DNA of 13,950 bases from Candidatus Cloacimonadota bacterium (GCA_023230025.1 JALNYD010000041.1:1-13950), one strand, 5' to 3'; counted from the stretch's first letter, positions 7,382 to 13,950 are shown. The notes: generated by a model not told the origin, from the letters alone. Translations and numbers: made by a program.

Positions 7382-8272
7382 TTGCTGTTACAGAAGTATT
7401 TTGAATCCAGAATGCAGATGATCGAAGATGGTTTGGCGCAAGCGCTTGAGTTTGATAAACGTCATGCTGTCACTCTCAAAGAAGCCATGCGCAAGGCTGT
7501 GATCCCTGGGGGTAAAAGGTGGCGTCCATTGCTTCTGATATCCATATATGAGATGCTTACCGGGTTGAAGAAGAACAACAAGCAACTTCCCGATGCAATT
7601 CACGCTGCATGTGCAGTGGAATTGATCCACAATGCAGCCATGATCCACGAAGATATGCCCAGCGTGATGAATCACAAGGAGCGCAGGGGATTGCCAGCAA
7701 CTCATCAGGAATATGGCAATGTTGTCGCAATCCTGGCGGCAGATGCCCTGTATTCACTTGCTTTTGAGCAATTGGGGCAGATCAAAGATGCCAAGAAAGG
7801 TGCAGAGGCAATCCGCAGCCTGGCGATAAACACCAAGAGTTATGGCTTGATTGGTGGTCAGGCGATTGATTTGGCAAACAAGCGCAAAGTGATGAAGATA
7901 AATACACTGCGTTATATAGATATGAAGAAGGTTGGTTCGCTGTTGCAGGCTTGTGCCGATTTGGCTTGTATTCTGGCTGGGGCTGATGAAAACACCAGAC
8001 AGATCATGAGTTCCTATGCGGTAAACCTGGGGATGGCATATCAGATGATTGATGACATTGAAGCAGATTATGCCAGAGGTAGTGAAGGCCTGGATTTCAG
8101 CGAAGATTACGTGCCTGTTTCCAAAGCCAGTTACACTGGATTGATGGGATTTGACAAAGCGCGCAGACAGGTCGAGAGTCTGCTGGATGAATGCAGCCGC
8201 AGCATCAAGCCTTTTCCCAACAACGATGTATTAACGGAGTTCATTCAGATGATTAGTGAGAGGTTACCCTAA
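7382..8272 (+). CDS. Polyprenyl synthetase family protein with degenerate aspartate-rich motifs
   Basis: 296 residues from a TTG at 7382 with AGGGAG 7 nt upstream; a GTG at 7340 and an ATG at 7412 are alternatives. The fold is that of trans-isoprenyl diphosphate synthases (IspA/GGPP synthase type), which extend DMAPP or FPP with IPP. Family landmarks are present: GGKRWRP at 43-49, ELIH, RRGLPATH after the first motif, AILAADALYSLAF, GGQAIDL at 158-164, and GMAYQMIDD. However the first motif, normally DDxxxxD, reads EDMPSVM (90-96) and the following Asp residues are replaced by Asn, His and Lys. The second, normally DDxxD, reads DDIEA (224-228) with an Asp one position later, and the usual Lys-Thr-Gly near 181 is Lys-Val-Gly. 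The enzyme may be altered in metal use or substrate, or be a non-catalytic partner. Family membership is certain; activity is not. Confidence 0.88.
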   Translation: MLLQKYFESRMQMIEDGLAQALEFDKRHAVTLKEAMRKAVIPGGKRWRPLLLISIYEMLTGLKKNNKQLPDAIHAACAVELIHNAAMIHEDMPSVMNHKERRGLPATHQEYGNVVAILAADALYSLAFEQLGQIKDAKKGAEAIRSLAINTKSYGLIGGQAIDLANKRKVMKINTLRYIDMKKVGSLLQACADLACILAGADENTRQIMSSYAVNLGMAYQMIDDIEADYARGSEGLDFSEDYVPVSKASYTGLMGFDKARRQVESLLDECSRSIKPFPNNDVLTEFIQMISERLP

Positions 8273-8282
8273 AAAAACGGAC

Positions 8283-9068
8283 ATGATTGACATTCATTGC
8301 CATATCCTGCCCAATATTGATGATGGGTCGGATGAATCTGGAAAGAGCATTCAGCAACTGAGGAGGATGGAAGAAGGAGGGGTAAGCCAGGTTTATCTCA
8401 CTTCTCATTACTTTCGGGGGCATTATCATTATTCCAGGGCGGATTATGATTCCAAACTATCCTTGCTTCAGACCGAGGCTCGCCAGGCCGGGTTGCATAT
8501 CCAGCTCCACAGTGGATTCGAGGTGTTTATCCAACCGGGTATTATTGATGATATCAAGGAGAAATCCCTGACTTTGGGCCAGAGTAAATATGTGCTGATT
8601 GAAAGCGAATTGAATGGTCTGCCCACTGACTTTTATCAGAATGTATATCCCCTGCTTCGGGCTGGCTACAAACCAATTTTGGCTCATGCAGAGCGCTATG
8701 TGAGTATTATGAAAAAACCCAGTAGAGCCAGGGAACTAAATGACCGTGACATCTATATCCAGACCAATGCAGGTTCTCTGATTGGGCACTATGGTGAAAA
8801 AGTACGGCAAACTGCCTGGACCTTGGTGAATAACGGCTGGACACACTTTCTGGCGTCTGACGATCATGTGCGCATGGATTACGGAGTATATTTTGAAGCG
8901 TGTGATTTGCTTGCTCAAAGAATCGACGCCAAGACCTGTAATTTGTTGTGTCATGACTTTCCCAAAGCTATTGCCCTGGATGAGAAAATCCCCTATAGCT
9001 ATGTGATTGTGCATAAATCACACCACAATCATGAATCCAGACCCTGGTACCGGAGATGGTTTGGCTAG
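8283..9068 (+). CDS. CpsB/YwqE-like PHP-domain phosphatase (putative tyrosine-protein phosphatase)
   Basis: 261 residues from the ATG at 8283, 10 nt after the preceding stop, giving the usual family start MIDIHCHILP. A GTG at 8256 would add nine residues and overlap the previous gene. Family members are metal-dependent PHP phosphatases (CpsB, CapC, YwqE) that dephosphorylate the tyrosine kinases controlling capsule or exopolysaccharide export. Metal-ligand motifs visible are HCH (5-7), a Glu in SGFEVFI (80), LAHAERY (133-139) and ASDDH (191-195, usually SDAH); IDDGSDESGKSIQQL and VLIESELNGLP are also typical. No tyrosine kinase or Wzy/Wzx-type capsule gene is in the window, so its substrate here is unknown. 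It lies within a tightly spaced run with prenyl synthetase and epimerase homologues, consistent with envelope glycan or lipid work. Confidence 0.88.
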   Translation: MIDIHCHILPNIDDGSDESGKSIQQLRRMEEGGVSQVYLTSHYFRGHYHYSRADYDSKLSLLQTEARQAGLHIQLHSGFEVFIQPGIIDDIKEKSLTLGQSKYVLIESELNGLPTDFYQNVYPLLRAGYKPILAHAERYVSIMKKPSRARELNDRDIYIQTNAGSLIGHYGEKVRQTAWTLVNNGWTHFLASDDHVRMDYGVYFEACDLLAQRIDAKTCNLLCHDFPKAIALDEKIPYSYVIVHKSHHNHESRPWYRRWFG

Positions 9069-10038
9069 AATACTGATTACCGGGATCACCGGTTTTGTGG
9101 GAAGGAATGTTCTACGTGGGATTTTGCCATTGGGACACCAGATCAGCGCTTTGGTGAGACCTGGAACTAACGGGGCAAGATTAGCGGAGTTTAAAGACCA
9201 GATCAATATTACCTACATCAGCCTTAGCGACACGATAGCGCTGAAGACTTATCTGGCTGATGCAGAGTTTGACTTGGTGCTACATATCGGAGCTTTGCGG
9301 GGTGGGCGTAAAGCCAGCCGGGAAGAGTATTATCGCAGCAATGTATCAAGTACAGAGCAATTGGTGGATTACTGTCTGAAGCACAATGCACGATTGGTTT
9401 TTTGCAGTTCAGTAGGGGTATTCGGGGCAATTCCCGGAGAGTTGCCAGCCAATTCTCAGAGTGCCAAAAACCCGGATAACTACTATCATTACACCAAGAT
9501 TGAATCCGAAAAGATCATTGGCAAGGCCTGTTTACATGGTTTACAAGCCATGATCATCCGTCCCAGCATCACCTACGGTAAAGGTGACAAGGGCTTTCCC
9601 TATCAATTGGTTCGGATGGTTGATAAATACAGGTTTTTGGTGATCAAGAAACGTATTTGGATACACTTGTGTCACATCGAGGCTTTAGTAGCAGCGTTCA
9701 AATGGTCTGTGGAACAGGATTGGGAATCTGGATTGACCATCAATGTTGCGGATCGGGAGCCTGTTCAGCTCAATGCTCTGGTGGATTTTATCTCTCGTCA
9801 GTTGCACGGCAAGAATTACCCCAGGTTTCTCAGCCTGGACAGGGTCTTCTTTTATATGGGAGAACATTTAGCAAGACTAATGAAGAATGAGCTCTTTATT
9901 TCCCGGTTTGAACTGATCTCCAAAAGCTGGTTTTATGACGTTCAGGAGTATCATCGCATGATGCAGGAGGAAGAGATACCTGCTCATTTCACTATTCCCG
10001 GGATTCAGATCGTAATTGATTATTACAAGGGCAATTGA
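9061..10038 (+). CDS. NAD(P)-dependent epimerase/dehydratase (extended SDR family)
   Basis: 325 residues from TTG 9061, which gives the normal family start ARILITGITGFVG, has CGGAG 5 nt upstream and overlaps the previous stop by 8 nt. An ATG at 9031 would add ten residues but has no ribosome site. The Rossmann NAD(P) motif GITGFVG is at 8-14, the catalytic Ser region CSSVGVFG near 115-122, and the Tyr-x-x-x-Lys pair YHYTK at 142-146, followed by RPSITYGKGDKG. These features place it among nucleotide-sugar epimerases/dehydratases or related sterol/flavonoid-type reductases; the sequence does not tell me which. In an operon with a prenyl synthetase homologue and a flippase-like protein it may modify a sugar or a lipid head group (inference). 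Confidence 0.88.
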   Translation: MARILITGITGFVGRNVLRGILPLGHQISALVRPGTNGARLAEFKDQINITYISLSDTIALKTYLADAEFDLVLHIGALRGGRKASREEYYRSNVSSTEQLVDYCLKHNARLVFCSSVGVFGAIPGELPANSQSAKNPDNYYHYTKIESEKIIGKACLHGLQAMIIRPSITYGKGDKGFPYQLVRMVDKYRFLVIKKRIWIHLCHIEALVAAFKWSVEQDWESGLTINVADREPVQLNALVDFISRQLHGKNYPRFLSLDRVFFYMGEHLARLMKNELFISRFELISKSWFYDVQEYHRMMQEEEIPAHFTIPGIQIVIDYYKGN

Positions 10039-10883
10039 TGGCGATTCCGATTATAAACAACTGGCAAAAGTACTATCCGGTCGCACATGAAGGTTTGGGT
10101 TCTTCCTATGAACGTATAGTTTTAAATCGCTTGTTATTCAGCCTCAAGCAGCGCTACGGATTTCAGAAGATCCTAGAGAGTCCCAGCTTTGGCTTTACCG
10201 GGATCAGCGGGATCAACCTGGTTGCTCTGGCTCAGGCAGGATGTGAAGTGTTTCTGGAGGATAGTCACGAAGAGCGTCTGGACTTGATCAGACGAAGCTG
10301 GCAGGAGCTTGGGTTACCACTGGAATCAAGATTGAATGAGACCTTTGAGCATTTGGACTATCCTGATGCGAGCTTTGATTTTGCCTTCAATTTTTCTGCG
10401 ATCTGGTTCGTAAAAGATCTTAAGATTTACCTTGCAGAATTAACCCGGGTGGTAGCCTCAACAATTCTGATCTGCGTTCCCAATCGTGATGGGATCGGCT
10501 TCAAGGGGCAGCTTCAAGGCTATAGCCCCACGCTATATCCTCAATTGCAGCCATCCTTTATTGATCCGCAGAGTATCATCACGTTGATGCGCAGGCAGAA
10601 TTGGAAGCTCCAGGAATGGGACTATGTGGATTGTCCGCCCTGGCCGGACATTGGCATGACCAAAGAGGATTTTACGGCGAAGCTACTGGGTAAAACTCCT
10701 TGTCCTGAATCATCGCAGGATGTTTCCCCTGTTCAAGCTTTGTCTATCATGCCCTATTACAAGGGCGAAGACGCTGATTTTCCCCAGCGCATGTTGAGAT
10801 TCTACGCCTTTGAAAAATACGCTCCCAGAATCCTGAAGCGTTATTGGGCGCATCACAAGTATCTGCTATTCACCCGTGACTAA
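10038..10883 (+). CDS. Putative class I SAM-dependent methyltransferase
   Basis: 281 residues from the ATG at 10038, which overlaps the epimerase stop by one base and has AAGGG 6 nt upstream. The layout suggests a Rossmann-type methyltransferase: a motif I-like loop KILESPSFGFTGISGINL (about 44-61), an acidic end of strand 2 at VFLEDS (71-76), and YPDASFDFAFNFSAIWFV (108-125), the usual position of the motif IV/'seen as D-x-F-D' strand. Motif I is unusual: the customary Asp-x-Gly-x-Gly-x-Gly is replaced by Glu-x-Pro-x-Phe-Gly-x-Thr-Gly, so SAM binding is probable rather than certain. The C-terminal part contains PYYKGEDADFPQRML and a basic, aromatic tail that I do not recognise. Substrate unknown; position between an epimerase and a membrane flippase-like protein suggests a lipid, glycan or quinone-like small molecule. 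Confidence 0.6.
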   Translation: MAIPIINNWQKYYPVAHEGLGSSYERIVLNRLLFSLKQRYGFQKILESPSFGFTGISGINLVALAQAGCEVFLEDSHEERLDLIRRSWQELGLPLESRLNETFEHLDYPDASFDFAFNFSAIWFVKDLKIYLAELTRVVASTILICVPNRDGIGFKGQLQGYSPTLYPQLQPSFIDPQSIITLMRRQNWKLQEWDYVDCPPWPDIGMTKEDFTAKLLGKTPCPESSQDVSPVQALSIMPYYKGEDADFPQRMLRFYAFEKYAPRILKRYWAHHKYLLFTRD

Positions 10884-11889
10884 ACGCAATATACTGATTC
10901 TGATCCTGGGCAGCATTGTCGGCCTTGTTCTGATCTATTTCTGGCAGGCGCATATTTCCTGGGATGAGCTATATGGTCATTTTCGCAATCTGGATCTCAA
11001 ACTGGTGAGCCTGGCATCGGTAGTATATCTCTTCGCCTATTTTGTCAGATCAATCCGTTGGAATCTACTATTGTCCCAGAGTATAAAGATATCCATCTTT
11101 CGCAGTTGGATGTATGCCATGGCGGGGAATCTGTTGAATTATCTGATCCCGATCCGGGCAGGTGAACTGGTAAAGGCGTGGTTCATCAAGCACAATCACA
11201 ATCAGCCAATTGTCCAGACTTTGCCCTCGGTGTTCATTGATAAAAGCTTCGATACTCTGGCAATACTGGCAGTGATCCTGTTAATCCCCTTTTTGACGAT
11301 TCAGCTAAGTTTAGCCCTCTTGGTGCTGCTGGCATTGCTGGCTATGGTCTTTGTAGTCTCCATTGGGATCATCCTTTTGGCAGCTTACAGAAAGGACAAA
11401 GCTGTGGGAATCCTGCAGGCGTTTTTCTCCTGGCTACCAGGCAAAGTCAGAAACCGGATCAACAAGTTTGTCCTGCTCTTTGTGCAGGGTTTGAATGTGT
11501 TTGAGCATCATCCTCTGAAGCTTTTGGGAGCTACAGGTCTGACCCTGTTGGGGATTGCCCTGGATGGGCTATATTTCTACCTGTTGTTTGTGGCTTTCGG
11601 CATCTCGTTTCCATTCCTGTTGGCGCTGTTTGGATACACTCTGATAAACATGAGTTATGCCTTGCCCCAGCCCCCAGCGCAATTGGGAAGCAATGAATGG
11701 ATGATGATAGTGATTTTTAGTATGGGATTTGGATTGACAAAGTCTGAGGCTTCAGCAATTATGGCTTTTGCTCATGTATTAACAGCAATTCTGATGCTGG
11801 TTTTTGGCTCGGTTGCCTTTGCAATATCGGGTCTCGAAGTGTTGAAAATGATCTTTAAAGGAGAACAAATAGATGCAAAATCTGCCTGA
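10876..11889 (+). CDS. LPG-synthase-TM/UPF0104-type integral membrane protein (flippase-like)
   Basis: 337 residues with about eight hydrophobic segments (among them 5-22, 42-58, 75-91, 124-141, 145-170, 217-241, 246-262, 276-286 and 294-319). Two conserved family blocks are visible: NYLIPIRAGELVKAWF at 88-103 and PPAQLGSNEW at 266-275, as in the transmembrane half of lysylphosphatidylglycerol synthases (MprF) and the UPF0104/YbhN group. Those proteins are associated with lipid or polyprenyl-linked substrate flipping. There is no C-terminal aminoacyl-transferase domain, so this is the stand-alone form. The GTG start at 10876 overlaps the previous stop by 8 nt and has no clear ribosome site, which suggests translational coupling. 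The 3' end overlaps the next gene by 17 nt. It is the natural transporter candidate for whatever the upstream enzymes make. Confidence 0.85.
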   Translation: MTKRNILILILGSIVGLVLIYFWQAHISWDELYGHFRNLDLKLVSLASVVYLFAYFVRSIRWNLLLSQSIKISIFRSWMYAMAGNLLNYLIPIRAGELVKAWFIKHNHNQPIVQTLPSVFIDKSFDTLAILAVILLIPFLTIQLSLALLVLLALLAMVFVVSIGIILLAAYRKDKAVGILQAFFSWLPGKVRNRINKFVLLFVQGLNVFEHHPLKLLGATGLTLLGIALDGLYFYLLFVAFGISFPFLLALFGYTLINMSYALPQPPAQLGSNEWMMIVIFSMGFGLTKSEASAIMAFAHVLTAILMLVFGSVAFAISGLEVLKMIFKGEQIDAKSA

Positions 11890-12847
11890 TTTGATACAGA
11901 ATCTCAAAGCAGCAAGCGTAAACTTGAAACGGGAAATATCCAAGGTGATCGTGGGTCAGGATGAAATCATCAATCAAATGCTGACTGCCCTGTTTGCCAA
12001 TGGGCATGTTTTAATTGAGGGAGTGCCTGGTTTGGCCAAAACTCTGATGATCTCCAGCTTGGCCAAAGCTCTTTCACTCTCTTTCAGCAGGATTCAATTT
12101 ACTCCCGATCTGATGCCTTCAGATATTACCGGGACAGACATTCTGATTTCCAATCAGGATACAGGCGCCAAGGGCTTTGAATACCTGAAAGGCCCAGTCT
12201 TTGCCAATATGATTCTGGCGGATGAGATCAACCGTACTCCGCCCAAGACCCAATCCGCTTTGTTACAAGCCATGCAGGAAAACACCATCACCAGTGGTAA
12301 TAAGACATGGAAACTGGAAAAACCTTTCATCGTGATGGCTACACAGAATCCGATCGAGCAGGAAGGAACCTATCCTCTGCCAGAAGCGCAGTTGGATCGC
12401 TTTATGTTCTATATCACGATCGGTTACCCCAGTTATGAGGAAGAGATGAAGATTGTGCAAAGCACAACCGGATTGGATATTCCTCAGATCAGCGCCCAGT
12501 TGAATGCCAGTGAGATCGTAGAAGTGCAAAAGGCAATTCGCAGTTTACCGGTTAGTGATCATGTGCTAAAGTATGCTGTGGATTTGGTTCGCCGCAGCCG
12601 TCCCAATTCCGAAGATGCGGATTCGGAGATCAAGAAATGGGTAAGCTGGGGAGCAGGTCCCAGAGCATCACAATATCTGGTGCTGGGAGCCAAAGCGGTA
12701 GCGGCGATGGATGGAAGGTTATCCCCATCCGAAGATGATGTGCGCCGCGTAGCTCAGATCGTGCTGCGTCATCGCATATTGGTATCTTTCGCCGCAGAGG
12801 CGGAGGGAATCACATCCTCAGATATTGTGACTAGATTATTAAAGTAG
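11873..12847 (+). CDS. MoxR-family AAA+ ATPase
   Basis: 324 residues, the usual length. MoxR ATPases are cytoplasmic chaperone-like AAA+ proteins that activate or assemble partner complexes, often with von Willebrand A-domain proteins. Seen: VIVGQDEII (25-33), Walker A GVPGLAKT (50-57), FTPDLMPSDITG (76-87), Walker B ILADEINRTPPKTQ (114-127), sensor 1 ATQNPIEQEGTYPLPEAQLDRF (156-177), and the C-terminal lid with GAGPRASQYL. The ATG at 11873 has AAGGAGA about 8 nt upstream and overlaps the previous gene by 17 nt. The usual neighbours (DUF58 and VWA genes) are not downstream; instead a secreted beta-propeller gene follows. Partners may be encoded elsewhere, or the ATPase may act on the upstream membrane system. 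Confidence 0.95.
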   Translation: MQNLPDLIQNLKAASVNLKREISKVIVGQDEIINQMLTALFANGHVLIEGVPGLAKTLMISSLAKALSLSFSRIQFTPDLMPSDITGTDILISNQDTGAKGFEYLKGPVFANMILADEINRTPPKTQSALLQAMQENTITSGNKTWKLEKPFIVMATQNPIEQEGTYPLPEAQLDRFMFYITIGYPSYEEEMKIVQSTTGLDIPQISAQLNASEIVEVQKAIRSLPVSDHVLKYAVDLVRRSRPNSEDADSEIKKWVSWGAGPRASQYLVLGAKAVAAMDGRLSPSEDDVRRVAQIVLRHRILVSFAAEAEGITSSDIVTRLLK

Positions 12848-12864
12848 CCGGAGAAAGGCCGGCT
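12846..12864 (+). other. Stem-loop directly after the moxR stop
   Basis: AGCCGG (12846-12851) and CCGGCT (12859-12864) form a 6-bp perfect stem with a 7-base loop, overlapping the last two bases of the moxR stop. No T-run follows, so it is not a standard terminator. It could slow or stabilise the transcript between moxR and the next gene. Confidence 0.45.
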
Positions 12865-12881
12865 AAGGGAGGATCCCTTTG
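12865..12881 (+). promoter_or_regulatory. Hairpin enclosing the ribosome site and start of the beta-propeller gene
   Basis: AAGGGA (12865-12870) pairs with TCCCTT (12874-12879) around a three-base loop GGA. The only ribosome-binding sequence for the downstream TTG start (12879-12881) is AAGGGAGG, half of this stem, and the other arm runs into the start codon. The fold would hide the translation start, so initiation may be weak or depend on ribosomes finishing moxR. A 3-base loop makes the hairpin only moderately stable. Confidence 0.4.
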
Positions 12882-13811
12882 AAGAGATTAGTGCTAAGTA
12901 TCCTGATGCTGGCCATATCAGCCTATGCCATTGCCATCGATGATCGTTTCATCAGCCCTCTGGCAACTGTGAAGCAAAACCAGGCCTTCAGCATTGCTGT
13001 GGATGAGGGTAATGTATTGGTGCGAAATCAATATCAGATGTGGGTTTATAGCACTTTCAATGCCTGGCAACCGCGCTTGGAAGGATCCTTTTCTTCGCTG
13101 TATCCCATCGAAGATGTGAACATTCAGGGAGGCAACCAGCTTTATGTTTCCAGTCATGAACCAACAAACACCGTGACTGCTATCGATTCTTTGAACACCT
13201 ATGGGCGGATCTTTTTTACCAATCCAATCATAGGCGATAAAATGACCCGGGAGGGCTCCACGCTTTATGTTGCGGATCGCTTTCGGGGGATTGATATCTT
13301 TGATATTGGGAATGGAGTTGGTCACGATCTGAAGGCGAGTTTTGCGGAAAAATGGGGCATCCGCGATTTTGTTGCTCAATATCCCTATATCTATGCTCTC
13401 AATGATTTTGGAGTGGTGGTAGTAGATGTAAGCCAGCAGAACTTTCCCCTTGGCATTGCCACCAATTATCAGATACCCGATGCCCGTTGCCTGGTCAAGG
13501 ATAGGGAATACCTCTATGTGGCGGCGGGAAAGGAATTGCTGGTAATCTCAATTCGTGATAATGATAAACCTCTATTAGTGGCTCAAGTTCGCCTGGCCAA
13601 TGAAATCCAGAGTCTGGCGATCAAGGATCAAAGGTTGTTTGCGGCATTGGGTCAGGGTGGTGTGAAAATCTATGATGTATCCATACCCAATCGTCTGGAG
13701 GACATTAACACCTTTTATCCCCCTGCTGCAGCTTATGACATCGCCCTGGAGAATGATTACGTGTATGTTGCATTGGGTAGGGACGGTTGGATCATATACG
13801 AGTATAAATAG
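12879..13811 (+). CDS. Secreted beta-propeller protein with LVIVD-like repeats
   Basis: 310 residues from a TTG start with AAGGGAGG upstream. Residues 1-19 are a signal peptide (basic Lys-Arg, hydrophobic core, ending AYAIA) with no lipobox, so the protein is exported and probably soluble. The rest consists of about seven repeats of 35-45 residues with a hydrophobic-Tyr-Val-Ala strand and then a Gly-x-x-Val/Ile-x-Asp strand, for example LYVADRFRGIDIFDI, IYALNDFGVVVVDV, LYVAAGKELLVISI, LFAALGQGGVKIYDV and VYVALGRDGWIIYEY. This matches LVIVD-type or related propellers, which are binding rather than catalytic domains as far as is known. It follows moxR by 31 bases and is the last gene of the plus-strand group. 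Ligand unknown. Confidence 0.8.
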   Translation: MKRLVLSILMLAISAYAIAIDDRFISPLATVKQNQAFSIAVDEGNVLVRNQYQMWVYSTFNAWQPRLEGSFSSLYPIEDVNIQGGNQLYVSSHEPTNTVTAIDSLNTYGRIFFTNPIIGDKMTREGSTLYVADRFRGIDIFDIGNGVGHDLKASFAEKWGIRDFVAQYPYIYALNDFGVVVVDVSQQNFPLGIATNYQIPDARCLVKDREYLYVAAGKELLVISIRDNDKPLLVAQVRLANEIQSLAIKDQRLFAALGQGGVKIYDVSIPNRLEDINTFYPPAAAYDIALENDYVYVALGRDGWIIYEYK

Positions 13812-13842
13812 CAGAGGAAGGCATCCAGGTCATCCTCATTGA

Positions 13843-13910
13843 TTGCCGTCACGATGCGGTTACCTTGCCGTTACTTTTGTAACCACAAGGTAACCGCATC
13901 GTGACGGTAA
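13843..13910. repeat. Large imperfect palindrome (22-bp perfect core arms), REP-like element and/or terminator
   Basis: Arms 13846-13867 and 13886-13907 are perfect reverse complements over 22 bp. Inside them, after a 2x2 internal mismatch, GTTAC (13870-13874) and GTAAC (13879-13883) add 5 bp closed by a TTTT loop. Outside, 13843-13845 pair with 13908-13910 by two T-A pairs and one G-T. The left arm starts about 30 bases after the stop of the last operon gene. No T-run follows on the plus strand, so a classical intrinsic terminator is not clear; a REP/MITE-type dispersed palindrome or a transcript-end stabiliser is equally possible. The pentamer GTTAC or its complement recurs five times in the element. 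Confidence 0.75.
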
Positions 13911-13950
13911 CTAATGGGCTTTCGTAAGGGAGTTTTCCGAAGCTCCAACC

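Noticed and set aside
7557..7757. Minus-strand frames opposite the prenyl synthetase gene
   Set aside because: Antisense shadows without family features; the plus strand encodes recognisable isoprenoid-synthase motifs.
12918..13379. 153-codon minus-strand frame opposite the beta-propeller gene
   Set aside because: Antisense shadow; no signal, motif or ribosome site, while the plus strand has a clear repeat protein.
1..13950. tRNA, rRNA, CRISPR array, insertion sequence, prophage or toxin-antitoxin genes
   Set aside because: Looked for on both strands; no repeat-spacer pattern, transposase motif, cloverleaf or small paired genes were seen.

Overview
The window looks like a chromosomal segment of an uncultured Gram-negative-type (diderm) bacterium. 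Lipoprotein and secretion signals, a PHP-type polysaccharide phosphatase, hslV and a tilS-hpt-ftsH cluster all fit a bacterial core genome. Gene texture (overlapping genes, many TTG/GTG starts, small tandem lipoprotein families) reminds me of Candidatus Cloacimonadota, but that assignment is a guess from pattern and not shown by any marker. There is no tRNA, rRNA, CRISPR array, transposase or phage gene.

Minus-strand block 1 (1-4389) is a tightly packed housekeeping operon read right to left: tilS (tRNA-Ile lysidine synthase), hpt (hypoxanthine phosphoribosyltransferase), ftsH (membrane AAA+ metalloprotease) and the 5' end of hslV (proteasome-like peptidase, cut by the window edge). Consecutive genes overlap by 20, 4 and 8 nt, and a sigma70-like promoter sits just before tilS. 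The FtsH has an extra N-terminal signal peptide plus an additional membrane segment, and two substitutions in otherwise very conserved motifs.

Minus-strand block 2 (4432-6979) holds three tandem paralogous lipoproteins of about 250 residues with the lipobox cysteine at residue 20 and an Asp-Phe-Tyr-Leu motif at residues 41-44 in each. I recognise no known family. A 252-base spacer separates the third copy from the first two.

A roughly 400-base divergent intergenic region (6980-7381) carries candidate promoters facing both ways. To its right lies a plus-strand run of seven closely spaced or overlapping genes (7382-13811): a polyprenyl-synthetase homologue with eroded aspartate-rich motifs, a CpsB/YwqE-like PHP phosphatase, an NAD-dependent epimerase/dehydratase, a SAM-methyltransferase-like protein, an LPG-synthase-TM/UPF0104-type membrane protein, a MoxR AAA+ ATPase and a secreted beta-propeller protein. 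The first five suggest work on an isoprenoid- or lipid-linked envelope molecule; this is inference from families and context. Four of the seven probably start at TTG or GTG. The block ends in a perfect 22-bp inverted repeat (13846-13907) that could be a terminator, a REP-like element, or both.
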